64,000 bases of DNA from RHKX01 sp963839535 (GCA_963839535.1 CAWIVF010000010.1:1-64000), one strand, 5' to 3'. Shown: positions 45,252-53,603, counted from the stretch's first letter. Numbers and translations are program-made. Notes: generated from the sequence alone by a model not told the origin.

Positions 45252-46219
45252 CAGTCCTCCCTGTCCTCTTCGGTTGCCTCGAGCTTGCGTGCCACGCGCA
45301 GGTGCGCGGAGGCGGAGCGGGCGTTGTCGGCGACCTCGCCGGGGCTGGGAGCGACGCCGCCGCGGGTGACCAGCTCGGCCTCCGGCTCGAGGCCGCAGCG
45401 GCAGACCGGGAACTCCGGCGGGCACACGCAGCCGGTCGCGCGCTCGACCAGGAAGCGCTTGACCCTGCGGTCCTCAAGCGAGTGGAAGGCGATCGCCGCA
45501 AGCCGGCCGCCCTCGGCGAGCAGGTCCCAGGCCGTCGGCAGCGCTGCGTCGAGCTCGTCGAGCTCGCCGTTGACGGCGATCCTGATCGCCTGGAAGCTGC
45601 GCTTGGCCGGGTTACCGCGGCCGAAGCGGACCTTCGGCGGCACGCCGGCGCGGACCGCGTCGACGAAGTCGGAGGTGGTCTCGAGTGGGCGGCGGGCGAC
45701 GACCTCGCGGGCGATCGAGCGGGCGTGCTTCTCCTCGCCGTAGTTACGCAGCGTCTCGGCGATCCGCGCCTCGGGCCACTCGTTGAGGATCGTCTTCGCG
45801 GAGACCTCGCCATCGGGGTCCATCCGCATGTCGAGCGGCGCGTCGAAGGAGTACGAGAAGCCGCGCTCCCAGGCGTCGATCTGCATCGAGGAGACGCCGA
45901 GGTCGAAGAGGATCACGTCGGGACGAACCCCCTCCGCGGCCAGCTCCTCGAGGGCGGTGACGAAGTCGGTGCGCATGAAGCGCGTCTCGCAGGCGGCCTC
46001 GTGGGCGAGCTGCTCGTAACGGTCGAGCGCAGCAGGATCGCGATCGATGCAGATCAGGCAGCCGTCCGGACCGATCCGGTCGGCGATCAGGCGCGAGTGC
46101 CCGCCGCCGCCGAACGTGCAGTCGACGACGGTCTCCCCCGGCTGCGGGGAGGCGAAGCGGATGACCTCCGCGGCGAGGACTGGGACGTGCTCGGTGGGCA
46201 TGTAGGTGAGGGTCACCAT
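45251..46219 (-). CDS. rsmH: 16S rRNA (cytosine(1402)-N4)-methyltransferase
   Basis: RsmH (MraW) methylates C1402 in the ribosomal decoding centre. The likely start is ATG 46201 (MPTEHVPVLAAEVIRFASPQ). SAM site: ETVVDCTFGGGGHSRLIADR. Further motifs: VILFDLGVSSMQIDAWERGF SYSFDAPLDMRMD, AKTILNEWPEARIAETLRNY GEEKHARSIA, AKRSFQAIRIAVNGELDELD and AIAFHSLEDRRVKRFLVERA. It also has the Cys cluster CVCPPEFPVCRCG near the end. It is about 317 residues and intact. The stop overlaps the FtsL-like start; two bases separate it from mraZ. Confidence 0.96.
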   Translation of the reverse strand: MVTLTYMPTEHVPVLAAEVIRFASPQPGETVVDCTFGGGGHSRLIADRIGPDGCLICIDRDPAALDRYEQLAHEAACETRFMRTDFVTALEELAAEGVRPDVILFDLGVSSMQIDAWERGFSYSFDAPLDMRMDPDGEVSAKTILNEWPEARIAETLRNYGEEKHARSIAREVVARRPLETTSDFVDAVRAGVPPKVRFGRGNPAKRSFQAIRIAVNGELDELDAALPTAWDLLAEGGRLAAIAFHSLEDRRVKRFLVERATGCVCPPEFPVCRCGLEPEAELVTRGGVAPSPGEVADNARSASAHLRVARKLEATEEDRED

Positions 46220-46220
46220 C

Positions 46221-46691
46221 TCAGGACGGGGTTCCCGGCACCGGCGTCTGCTGCGCCATCTGCCGCTCGGCGAGGTTCTCGGTCAGCGCCGGGATCTGCT
46301 CGGCGTTCTCCTGGTCCTCGGCGGCCCAGGCCTCCGGGTTCCAGATCTCGAGGTTCGGCCCCATGCCGGTGATCACGCAACGGCCGGAGAGGCCGGCGTG
46401 CTCGATGTGGGAGGCGGGAAGCTTGATCCGGCCGGCGGAGTCGAGGTCGGCGGACGCGGAGTGGGCGAAGAAGCTGCGCTTGATCCGCCGGGCCTCGCGG
46501 CTGAGCGGGTTGAGACCCGAGAGCGTCCCGGCCTCCATCGCCTCGGCGGCGGCGGCCGGCCAGACCTCGACGCACTTCTCGATCCCCTGCATCAGGACCA
46601 GGCCCTCCGAGAGCGCGCCGCGGTACTGCGACGGGACCGTGATCCGGTCCTTGCTGTCGAGGGAGTGTTCATGAAGTCCGCGAAAGGTCAT
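46221..46691 (-). CDS. mraZ: Transcriptional regulator MraZ
   Basis: This AbrB-like double-barrel DNA-binding protein is the first gene of dcw and its usual autorepressor. It is 156 residues and intact. It has two copies of the DxKxR motif: HEHSLDSKDRITVPSQYRGA and ASADLDSAGRIKLPASHIEH. C-terminal extension after residue 140 is Gln/Glu/Pro rich. Three GTGGG-type boxes spaced by exactly 10 bases lie 118-142 bases upstream of its ATG, matching the known MraZ operator, so autoregulation is likely. Confidence 0.97.
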   Translation of the reverse strand: MTFRGLHEHSLDSKDRITVPSQYRGALSEGLVLMQGIEKCVEVWPAAAAEAMEAGTLSGLNPLSREARRIKRSFFAHSASADLDSAGRIKLPASHIEHAGLSGRCVITGMGPNLEIWNPEAWAAEDQENAEQIPALTENLAERQMAQQTPVPGTPS

Positions 46692-46749
46692 TCATCAAAG
46701 GCCGGTGGAGGTGCGAGTCGAATGAAGGCTTCGTGTGACTTGAGATTCA

Positions 46750-46790
46750 GGCCGGGGAGGTGAGGTGGGAGGAGCCTCGCCTCCCCGGCC
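46750..46790 (-). promoter_or_regulatory. mraZ: Stem-loop in the mraZ leader
   Basis: Perfect 11-base inverted repeat GGCCGGGGAGG / CCTCCCCGGCC with a 19-base loop. It lies between the MraZ boxes and the mraZ ATG, about 60 bases before the start, so it would be in the 5' untranslated RNA. The loop itself contains GAGG/CCTC pairs that could lengthen the stem. No T run follows on the minus strand, so it may stabilise the RNA or modulate elongation rather than terminate. Confidence 0.55.
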
Positions 46791-46808
46791 CTCGTGTCTC
46801 AACTGGGC

Positions 46809-46833
46809 GCCACTGTAACCCACAACGCCCCAC
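46809..46833 (-). promoter_or_regulatory. mraZ: MraZ operator (three boxes, 10-base period)
   Basis: On the minus strand the sequence reads GTGGG-GCGTT-GTGGG-TTACA-GTGGC. Boxes fall at 46829-46833, 46819-46823 and 46809-46813, so the period is exactly 10. MraZ proteins of E. coli and other bacteria bind tandem GTGGG/TGGGA-type repeats with this spacing in front of mraZ. Two boxes are perfect, the third has C in place of the last G. A TACAGT that could serve as -10 overlaps the second gap. Confidence 0.85.
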
Positions 46834-46910
46834 ATCGCGACACTTCTCTGGTCGCGAATTGCACTACCTCCGTCGGACGCTGTTGCTACCCGGCGGGGGT
46901 TCAGGCGCTG

Positions 46911-46930
46911 AACCGCTTGGACAAGCGGTT
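46911..46930. repeat. Perfect inverted repeat (operator-like)
   Basis: AACCGCTT, a four-base loop GGAC, AAGCGGTT: eight perfectly paired bases with near two-fold symmetry. It lies 78 bases upstream of the MraZ boxes and 156 bases before the divergent gene at 47086. No T run on either side. An operator for an unknown regulator of either gene is the most likely meaning. Confidence 0.45.
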
Positions 46931-47085
46931 TGCGGGCCGTCAGCGGTCCAGATCGGCCACGCACGAGGCGCCGCGGACGTGCAATCGCCGTTGCATTCGC
47001 AGGATTACGGCCCCACACTCCCCCACCGCAGGCGGCCTGATCGGCCCTCCGATCGACCGCTTCCGCCGATAGCCTGCGGCCCGCA

Positions 47086-47994
47086 ATGGCCGACGAGGTG
47101 AACCCGCCCGAGCCCGACGAGGGGACCGAGCCGCAGGGCAGCGGTGGCGTGACCGCTCCGCCCCCCGCCGCGCCGCTCGACGCCGACGCCACCCAGGGCA
47201 AGCACTTCAAGCGGCTGGTCGGCCATCCGGTGACGATCGGCCTCGGTCTGACGCTCGTGATCGCCGCTTTCGTCGGCGGCACGGTCGGAGCCGGCGCCCT
47301 GATCGGCGGCGCCGCGGCCGCCGGGGCGGTCCTCCTCGTGCTGCTGATCGTCTACGTCCTCGCCTCGAACGCCGCCGAGGAGGACTTCTTCAGCGCCTAC
47401 GCCGAGGCGCGGGGTCTGACACGGCAGCCCGGCCGCGGCCACCTGCCGCCGTCCACCCCCCTGCTGCGCAAGGGCGACGACCGCTACGCCGAGCACGTGA
47501 TGGACGGAACCCTGCCCGGCGGGCTCCCGGGCGCGATCGGCCTCTACACCTACGAGGAGGAGACGACCGACAGCGAGGGCAACAAGGACACGACCTATTA
47601 CAAGTTCACCGTGGTGATGCACGACCTGCCCGCGGTCGCGCCGAAGGTCGCCGACCTCTTCTGCCAGCGCCGCTCCGGCTTCCGCTTCATGGACTCGGCC
47701 GAGGACAAGTTCCGGCAGATGCAAAGGCTCGAGCTCGAGAGCGACGCCCTCGACCGCCGCTACGAGATCTTCTACGGCGCCAACGACGACGAGGTCTGGA
47801 TGAAGCGCCTCTTCTCCCCCAAGTTCATCGTCTGGCTGACCGAGAAGCCGCCGAAGGACTTCGCCTTCGAGCTCTCAGCCGGCAGCCTCTGCGTCAACGT
47901 CAAGGGGCACTACGACAACGCCGCCGAGCTCGACACGCTCTGCGAGGCCGCCAGCGAAGTCGCCCGCCGCCTGGCGAGCGAAGCCGCCGAGTAG
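47086..47994 (+). CDS. Conserved-looking membrane protein of unknown function
   Basis: 302 residues, intact, with no family that I recognise. Layout: an acidic/Pro-rich N terminus (PPEPDEGTEPQGSGGVTAPP), two closely spaced hydrophobic helices with Gly-rich packing (VTIGLGLTLVIAAFVGGTVG, AGALIGGAAAAGAVLLVLLI), then a soluble domain of about 200 residues (AEEDFFSAYAEARGLTRQPG, TPLLRKGDDRYAEHVMDGTL, DTTYYKFTVVMHDLPAVAPK, ELESDALDRRYEIFYGANDD). The soluble part resembles the pattern of DUF3137-like proteins, but I would not assign it. It is divergent from mraZ and convergent with the tad operon. Confidence 0.7.
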   Translation: MADEVNPPEPDEGTEPQGSGGVTAPPPAAPLDADATQGKHFKRLVGHPVTIGLGLTLVIAAFVGGTVGAGALIGGAAAAGAVLLVLLIVYVLASNAAEEDFFSAYAEARGLTRQPGRGHLPPSTPLLRKGDDRYAEHVMDGTLPGGLPGAIGLYTYEEETTDSEGNKDTTYYKFTVVMHDLPAVAPKVADLFCQRRSGFRFMDSAEDKFRQMQRLELESDALDRRYEIFYGANDDEVWMKRLFSPKFIVWLTEKPPKDFAFELSAGSLCVNVKGHYDNAAELDTLCEAASEVARRLASEAAE

Positions 47995-48011
47995 CCCGGA
48001 CGCCCGGAACT

Positions 48012-48850
48012 TCAGAACGACGGCAGCAGCGAGTCCAGCGTTCGCGACGATCGCGGCGGCGACGATCAGCAGCACCGACGGGACCAGGAGCAGAGCGACG
48101 GCGAGCTGCATCTTCGGGGCGGACCGTGCAGCCCGCTCGGCGATCGCCCGGCGACCGTCGTCCCTCAGCGTGCCGGCCTGCTCGTGCAGCGCTCGCGACA
48201 GCGGCGCCCCGTGGCGACGGGAGCGCTCCAGCGCCGCGGCGAGCCCGCCGAGCGTCTGAGCGGACGACCGCTCCCGCAGCCGGCGCAGGGCCCGCTGCTG
48301 CGACTCGCCGCACTCGATCGCCGCGACGGTCAAGGCGAGCTCCTCGCGCAGGGGCCCGCCGGAGCTGCGCATGGCCTCGCTGAGGAGCGCCCCGGCTGAC
48401 CGGCCGGAGGCCGCGCCGGTCGCCATCAGGTCGAGCGCATCGGGCAGCGCCGCCCTGACCCGGTCGCGGCGGGCGCGGGCAGCCCGCTCGAGCGCCAGGT
48501 CCGGGATCAGGAAGGCCGCGATCGGCACCCCGAAGATCACGAGCGACCCGAGCCGGCCGGGTGCGACGGGCGCCGCCGCCATCGCCAGCGGGAGCGAGGC
48601 TGATCGCGCAACAGCCCTTCGCGAGCAGGAGGATCTGCGGCGTCACCCGCTCCGCCTTCCCCGCCCGCTCGATCCGGTCGCTCGCCCCGGCGGTCATGCG
48701 GCTGGAGGACTCGGGGCCGAGGAGCGCCGACGCCCAGCGGAGCAGGCGCCTCCGCATCGTCGCCGCACCGCGCTCGCCTCGCTCTCCGATCAATTCCCAG
48801 AGCGCAGCGGCCACCAGCAGCGCGCACCCCGCGGCCAGCAGGGCGCTCAC
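48012..48850 (-). CDS. tadC: TadC-type pilus assembly membrane protein
   Basis: This GspF-fold inner-membrane platform protein belongs to Tad/Flp pilus machinery. It starts at GTG 48850 (VSALLAAGCALLVAAALWEL), with a frame change near 48,600, then LGSLVIFGVPIAAFLIPDLA, the F-domain helices ALPDALDLMATGAASGRSAG, ELALTVAAIECGESQQRALR, ALERSRRHGAPLSRALHEQA, and a final helix LAVALLLVPSVLLIVAAAIV. A frame change near 48,035 gives the real end LDSLLPSF with a stop at 48012-48014, typical for TadC. It is about 280 residues. The start overlaps the tadB stop by four bases. Last gene of the operon. Confidence 0.82.
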
Positions 48851-49702
48851 GAGTCGACCCTCCCGAGCCTGCGGATGGCGAAGAAGCCGACGAGCTGAAG
48901 CGCGCCGGCGATCGCAAGCAGGGCCACCGCGAGTGGATCGTTCAGGAGCCTCGCGGCGAAGCCCGGGGAGATCAGCTCGGCCATCAGGCCCATGGCCAGG
49001 GGCATCAGGACGACCATCCCACCCGTGAGCCGCGCCTGCGCGGTGGCGGATCGCGCCTCCTTCTCGGCACGCCGCCGCTGCGCGGCCGCGTCGGCATGCC
49101 GACGCAGGAGCCCGGCGAGGTCCCCTCCCGCCCGCTCCTGAGAGAGCACCGCAGCCACGAGAGCATCCACCCGCTCGGAGCCGAGCCGGTTCGCGATCCC
49201 ACGCAGGGCCTCGCGGGGAGGCAGCCCCAGGTCGAGGTCGGCCCGCGCCCGGGCCAGCTCCACCGCGGAGGGCCCGTCGAGCGCCGCGCCTGCGCCGAGG
49301 AGCGCGGTCCGCAGGGAGCCGCCGCCGGCCACAGCATCGGCGATGGCGGTGGCGATCTCGGGAACGTCGGCCTCGACGCGCAGGCGGTAGCGCCGACGCC
49401 GTCGAGCGATCAGCCGCCCGGCCGCGGCGGGACCGGCCGCCGCCACGCCGGCGAGCGGGCCCAGCCCGAAGAGGAGGATCGCGATCGCTCCGAGAGACGA
49501 GGCCGGCGATCGTCCCAAGGCGACGCCGCTCCTCCTCGCTGGGGGTGCGGTTCTCCCGTCCGGCTCGCGTCAGCGTCTCGGCCACTGCCTCCAGCTGCGC
49601 GATGGCGGCCGGCATCGAGCCGACCGCCTCGCGGATCGCGACGGCGACGGCGCCACCACCGACCGCCGCCAGCAGCATGGGCAGCGCCGCTGCTCCGCTC
49701 AT
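48847..49702 (-). CDS. tadB: TadB-type pilus assembly membrane protein
   Basis: This is the second GspF-fold platform protein. It starts at ATG 49702 (MSGAAALPMLLAAVGGGAVA), with a frame change near 49,505, followed by ASSLGAIAILLFGLGPLAGV, DVPEIATAIADAVAGGGSLR, SAVELARARADLDLGLPPRE, ALVAAVLSQERAGGDLAGLL RRHADAAAQR, and two helices (GGMVVLMPLAMGLMAELIS, LAVALLAIAGALQLVGFFAI). It is about 285 residues. It overlaps tadA and tadC by four bases on each side. Confidence 0.84.
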
Positions 49703-50854
49703 ACCGCGGCCCCGCCCCCGTCGGCTCGACGCCAGACCTCGCGGACGGCCGGTGCGCCGGCCACCCGCATGACCTCGCCGAGCGCGACCGCGCGCCGGGC
49801 CCCGCCGGGAGCACGCTCGAGATGAAGGACGAGGTCGATCGCGCCGGCAAGCTGCTCGCGGACGACGTCGTGCGGCACGCCCAGTCCGGCCATCATCGCC
49901 AGCGTCTCGATCCTCCGCACCGCTTCAGCGGCGCTGTTGGCGTGAACCGTCGAGAGTGCTCCGCGGTGTCCGGTGTTGAGCGCGATCAGGAGATCCATGG
50001 CCTCGGCGCCGCGGACCTCCCCGATCACGATCCGGTCGGGGCGCATCCGCAGCGCGTTTCGGACCAGGTCCCGGATGGACACCTCACCCGAGCCCTCGAT
50101 GCCCGCGGGCCGGCTCTCGAGCCGGACGACGTGCGGCTGGCGCAGGCTGAGCTCGGCGGCGTCCTCGATCGTGATCACCCGCTCCTCGGCGCCGATGAAC
50201 TCGGAGAGCACGTTGAGGACGGTCGTCTTGCCGCTGCCGGTCCCGCCGCTGATGATCAGGTTGCGGCCGGCTCCGACCGCCGAGCGCAGCGTCTCGAGCA
50301 GCTCAGGGTCCAGGCTCCCGCGACGGACCAGCTCCTCCGGGCCTGGACGAATGCCGGCGAACCGGCGAATCGAGACGCTCGGGACCCTCCACCGCGAGCG
50401 GCGGGATGATCACGTTGACCCGAGAGCCGTCGGCGAGCCTGCCGTCCGCGATCGGGCTGAGCTCGTCGACCCGGCGCCCGATCGGCCCGAGGATGCGCTC
50501 GATCACGTCGCGCAGCTCCTCCTCGCCGGCGAAGCGCAGCGCGGTTCGCTCCAGCCGGCCGGCCCGCTCGGCCCAGACCTCCTCGTGTCCGTTGACCAGG
50601 ACCTCCTCGACGCGGGGGTCGGCCAGCAGGTCCTCGAGTGGCCCGAGCCCGACCGTGTCACGGAGTACCCGCTCGATCACCTCCTCGCGACGAGCCGACG
50701 AGAGCAGCGCCGCCTCGCTCCCGACGAGATCGGCGACCGCCTCCGGCAATGGCGGCGGGTTCATCTCGCCCGCGACCGCCAGGTCCCGGCGCCGCTCGAC
50801 GAGCCGGCCGCGGATCTCATCGGCCAGCTCGGCGATTCGATCGGTTGGCGCCAT
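49699..50854 (-). CDS. tadA: CpaF/TadA secretion ATPase
   Basis: This type IV-pilus-like hexameric ATPase drives Flp/Tad pilus assembly. N-terminal part: TVGLGPLEDLLADPRVEEVL VNGHEEVWAE and ELSPIADGRLADGSRVNVII. After a frame change near 50,380: VSIRRFAGIRPGPEELVRRG, Walker A LIISGGTGSGKTTVLNVLSE, ITIEDAAELSLRQPHVVRLE, the His-rich/Walker B region RPDRIVIGEVRGAEAMDLLI and ALNTGHRGALSTVHANSAAE. It is about 385 residues. The start is next to the cpaB stop; the stop overlaps tadB. Confidence 0.93.
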
Positions 50855-51517
50855 TCAGCCCACCGGGATCAGCCGGATCTCCCGGGCGAAGTTCTCCGCC
50901 TCGATCAGCTCCAGCGCCTGGCGGCGGGTCAGGGCCAGGGTCGCGGTCCAGGAGTCCCCGCCGGTGCTCGTGCCCGCCGCCGCCGAGGCCGGCTCGATCG
51001 CGAGGAGTCGCACGCCCTCGGCGGCGACCCTGACCCGCGCCGGTCCGCCGGTGATCGGCTCCCCCGCCACGACAACGTCGACCCGCGCTCCCGCCCGCCC
51101 TCCGAGCGCGGCGAGGGCGCCGGCTCCGGTCACGCCGATCTGAACCGGCTGCAGGCCATTGCCGAGCGTCGGGCCGTCACCCTGCGGAGCGCCGAGCGGC
51201 CGGAACTGTGAGGCGAGCAGATACGAGCCCGCGGGGATCGCGGCGACCGGCCGCCTCCCGATCGCCTCGGCCGGATCGACGATCGCATCCGGCGGCAGGA
51301 ACCGGACCGGCACCTCGCGCGTGCCGAGTGACCTGCGGATCGTCTGTCTTCGCAGCGACTCTCCGGCCGGAAGTGCGTCGTCCACCACGACCACCTCGCG
51401 CAGCTCGCCGAGCTGCGCGTCGACGCTCTCCCGATAGCCGGAGGCGATCGCCGCCGATGCCACGGCGCAGAGGAGGGCGAGGAGCGCGAAACCTGCCGCA
51501 CGCGCCCGTCTGCTCAC
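50855..51517 (-). CDS. cpaB: CpaB/RcpC-like SAF-domain pilus protein
   Basis: This is a 220-residue secreted or anchored protein. It has a signal/anchor ARAAGFALLALLCAVASAAI, a SAF-like domain (VVVDDALPAGESLRRQTIRR, VPVRFLPPDAIVDPAEAIGR RPVAAIPAGSYLLASQF) and a RcpC-like domain (GARVDVVVAGEPITG, VRLLAIEPASAAAGTS, TLALTRRQALELIEAENFAR). In Tad systems CpaB helps build the assembly channel. It overlaps the kinase stop by four bases and is immediately followed by tadA. It is intact. Confidence 0.85.
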   Translation of the reverse strand: MSRRARAAGFALLALLCAVASAAIASGYRESVDAQLGELREVVVVDDALPAGESLRRQTIRRSLGTREVPVRFLPPDAIVDPAEAIGRRPVAAIPAGSYLLASQFRPLGAPQGDGPTLGNGLQPVQIGVTGAGALAALGGRAGARVDVVVAGEPITGGPARVRVAAEGVRLLAIEPASAAAGTSTGGDSWTATLALTRRQALELIEAENFAREIRLIPVG

Positions 51518-52158
51518 CCGGAGCGCTCCCGGCCGCCAGGCAGCGCGATCGCTGCGACCGTCCCGTTCGCCGAGGCCCTCGGCCCGATCAGCCGGCCGCC
51601 GGAGCCCGCCGCGGTCTCGGCGGCGACGCGAAGCCCGTGGCCGTGACGCGGGTCGCGTGTCTCCTCGGCACCGCGGCGGGACGGCCCGCCGTCGCGAACC
51701 TCGATCGTCGCGGCCCCGTCCGCAGCGGAGGCGACGACCTCGACCGTTCCGGTGCCGTGAACGAGGCCGTTGGCGACGAGGTTGTCGACTGCCGCACCGA
51801 GTCGTCGGGGGTCGGCAAGGACTGTGGCATCAGTAGCCGGCGCGAGCACCCTCACGTCGGCATGCGCCCAGCGCCTGGCAAGGGCGGCCGTGACGGCCTC
51901 GAGCCGCACGGGCCTGAACAGCGGGCGGACCGGCGCGCGATTGACCGCCGCGTCCAGGTCGCGTAAAGCTGCCGCGACCTGATCGGCGAGCGCCGCCCGT
52001 CGCTCGGCGGTTTCCTTCGCGCCCCGCGTCAGCGTCAGCGCCTGCAGCGGTCGCCGCAGCTCATGGAGGCAACGGTTGAGGCGCCGGGTCCGCCGGCCCT
52101 CGGACACCACGAGCGCCAGGGCTGCGAACGAGGCCAGCGCCAGCAGGCCGCCCGTCAC
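51514..52158 (-). CDS. Sensor histidine kinase with one membrane helix
   Basis: A compact kinase of 214 residues. It has one N-terminal hydrophobic helix (GGLLALASFAALALVV), then the H box NRCLHELRRPLQALTLTRGA with the phosphoacceptor His, a helical segment, and the HATPase domain: N box GAAVDNLVANGLVHG, G1 VRDGGPSRRG, G2 HGHGLRVAAETAAGSGGRLI. It lacks a recognisable extracellular sensor domain. It is two bases downstream of the response regulator and overlaps cpaB, so the two-component pair and the tad genes form one operon. Probably adjusts pilus expression or another envelope function. Confidence 0.85.
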   Translation of the reverse strand: MTGGLLALASFAALALVVSEGRRTRRLNRCLHELRRPLQALTLTRGAKETAERRAALADQVAAALRDLDAAVNRAPVRPLFRPVRLEAVTAALARRWAHADVRVLAPATDATVLADPRRLGAAVDNLVANGLVHGTGTVEVVASAADGAATIEVRDGGPSRRGAEETRDPRHGHGLRVAAETAAGSGGRLIGPRASANGTVAAIALPGGRERSG

Positions 52159-52159
52159 G

Positions 52160-52873
52160 TCAGCCCTCGACCAGCCGGTAGCCGACTCCCCAGCAATTGA
52201 TCACAAACCGGCCGCGCTCAGGGTCGAGCTTGCGCCGCAGCCGGCTGGCGTGTGAGTCGAGGGTCCGGGTCCGGCCGAGGGATTGGAAGCCCCAGACGTT
52301 CCGCAGCAGCTCCTCCTTGGTGAAGACGCGCTGCGGCTCGGCGGCCAGCGCGCGCAGGAGCTCGAACTCCTTGTTCGCCAGTGACACCTGTCGGTCCCCC
52401 ACGCGCACCTCGCGGGTCGCGCTGTCGACGCTCAGCGGGCCGATCCGCACCGGGCCCCGCCGCATCCCGTCCCGCCGCTCGAGCAGCTTGCGGATCCGGA
52501 TCAGCAGCTCTGGGTAATGGAACGGCTTGATCAGGTAGTCGTCGGCTCCCTCGCTCAGCCCGCGGACGCGGTCCCCATCGGCGCCGCGGCCGCTGAGGAC
52601 GATCACCGGGAGCTGCGGGTCGAACTGAGCGGCCGGGCCGTCGGCCGAGCGGATCTCGCGCAGGACGTCGAGCCCAGAGGCGTCCGGCAGGGCGAGGTCG
52701 AGCAGCAGGAGGTCGGGCATCCGGAACCGGCAGATGCGCAGCGCATCCCCCGCGGTCGGCGCCGGCAGCGCCTCGAAGCGGTCGGCGCTCAGGTTCTCGC
52801 AGAGCAGATCGCAGGTGGTCTCGTCGTCCTCGCAGACGACGACGGTGGCCAGGGTCTCGACGGTGGGAAGCAT
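52160..52873 (-). CDS. OmpR/PhoB-family response regulator
   Basis: Receiver domain with the acidic pair in TVVVCEDDETTCDLLCENLS, acceptor Asp in PDLLLLDLALPDASGLDVLR, VIVLSGRGADGDRVRGLSEG and the Lys in ADDYLIKPFHYPELLIRI. The C-terminal winged helix reads VSLANKEFELLRALAAEPQR, FTKEELLRNVWGFQSLGRTR, LDSHASRLRRKLDPERGRF and CWGVGYRLVEG. It is 237 residues and intact. First gene of the RR-HK-cpaB-tadABC operon, divergent from tetR. Its own promoter must lie in the 52,874-52,961 gap near the TetR operator. Confidence 0.93.
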   Translation of the reverse strand: MLPTVETLATVVVCEDDETTCDLLCENLSADRFEALPAPTAGDALRICRFRMPDLLLLDLALPDASGLDVLREIRSADGPAAQFDPQLPVIVLSGRGADGDRVRGLSEGADDYLIKPFHYPELLIRIRKLLERRDGMRRGPVRIGPLSVDSATREVRVGDRQVSLANKEFELLRALAAEPQRVFTKEELLRNVWGFQSLGRTRTLDSHASRLRRKLDPERGRFVINCWGVGYRLVEG

Positions 52874-52920
52874 CTGGACCCGTCAAGCCCAGTGCCGCTC
52901 CCCGAGCGCCCCGCCGGCAC

Positions 52921-52952
52921 TTGACAACTCCGGTGAGTGAGTGCATACTCAC
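52921..52952 (+). promoter_or_regulatory. tetR promoter with overlapping palindromic operator
   Basis: Perfect TTGACA (-35) at 52921-52926, 17-base spacer, CATACT (-10) at 52944-52949. An inverted repeat GTGAGT-GAGTGCAT-ACTCAC occupies 52933-52952, covering the spacer and -10 box. The same GTGAGTGA half-site returns in front of the MFS gene at 53569. This is the expected layout for a TetR repressor controlling itself and a neighbouring transporter. It could also affect the divergent response-regulator gene. Confidence 0.7.
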
Positions 52953-52961
52953 ACCTCGCCG

Positions 52962-53529
52962 ATGGTCCCTCCCACCGCCACCCGCACCCTCTCCACCGCC
53001 GACGAGCGGCGCGAGGCGCTGATCGCCGCCGCGATCCCGGTGTTCGCGCATCGCGGGTTCCGGGCGGCGTCGACGGTCGAGATCGCCAAGGCCGCCGGCA
53101 TCTCGCAGGCGTACCTCTTCCGGCTCTTCCCGACGAAGGTCGATCTGTTCGTCGCCGTCTGCCAGGCGTGCCGGGCGCGGATGCTCGAGCTGTTCCGCTC
53201 CGCGGTCGCCTCGCGCGAGCCCGGACGAGACGCCGATGCACGCGATGGGCTGCGCCTACGGCGACATGCTCGAGGAGAACCGCGACCTGCTGATGCTCCA
53301 GCTGCAGTCGCACGCGACCTCCGGCGAGCCGGCGATCGCCGCCTGCATGCAGGACACCTTCCGCGCCCTCTACGAACTCGTCGCCGAGGTGACCGAGGCC
53401 ACCGAGGAGGAGATCCGCGCCTTCTTCGCCCAGGGAATGCTGATGAACGTGATGGCCGCGATCGACGCCCGCGAGGTCGACGAGACCTGGGCGCGCGTGC
53501 TCTCGACCAAGGAGATCCCGGACGCCTGA
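52962..53529 (+). CDS. TetR/AcrR-family transcriptional regulator
   Basis: Start ATG 52962 (MVPPTATRTLSTADERREAL). Helix-turn-helix: LIAAAIPVFAHRGFRAASTV EIAKAAGISQAYLFRLFPTK. A frame change near 53,228 leads to the ligand-binding half (MGCAYGDMLEENRDLLMLQL, QSHATSGEPAIAACMQDTFR, FFAQGMLMNVMAAIDAREVD). It is about 189 residues when joined. It lies 74 bases upstream of a DHA2 drug-exporter gene on the same strand, with matching palindromes before both, so it very probably represses both. The inducer is unknown. Confidence 0.9.
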
Positions 53530-53557
53530 GCGGCGGCCCCGCCCCTTACCCCTTTTT

Positions 53558-53586
53558 TTGACCACCGAGTGAGTGATCGATCACAC
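53558..53586 (+). promoter_or_regulatory. MFS promoter region with second TetR-type operator
   Basis: TTGACC (-35 like) at 53558-53563 and the palindrome GTGAGTGATCGATCACAC at 53569-53586, whose 12-base core GTGATCGATCAC is perfectly symmetric. It shares the GTGAGTGA half-site with the repeat in the tetR promoter. A clean ribosome site AAGGAG (53590-53595) follows, eight bases before ATG 53604. No good -10 box is seen, so the promoter part is weaker evidence than the operator. Confidence 0.65.
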
Positions 53587-53603
53587 ATGAAGGAGCCCAC
53601 CCC

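Larger units (their letters stand above)
46692..47085. other. 394-base divergent intergenic region between mraZ and a membrane-protein gene
   Basis: It contains no convincing gene. In order from mraZ it holds a strong GC stem-loop (46750-46790), the three MraZ boxes (46809-46833), and a perfect 8-base inverted repeat (46911-46930). The stretch 46,935-47,085 shows nothing I can name apart from presumably the promoter of the plus-strand gene starting at 47086. Confidence 0.6.
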
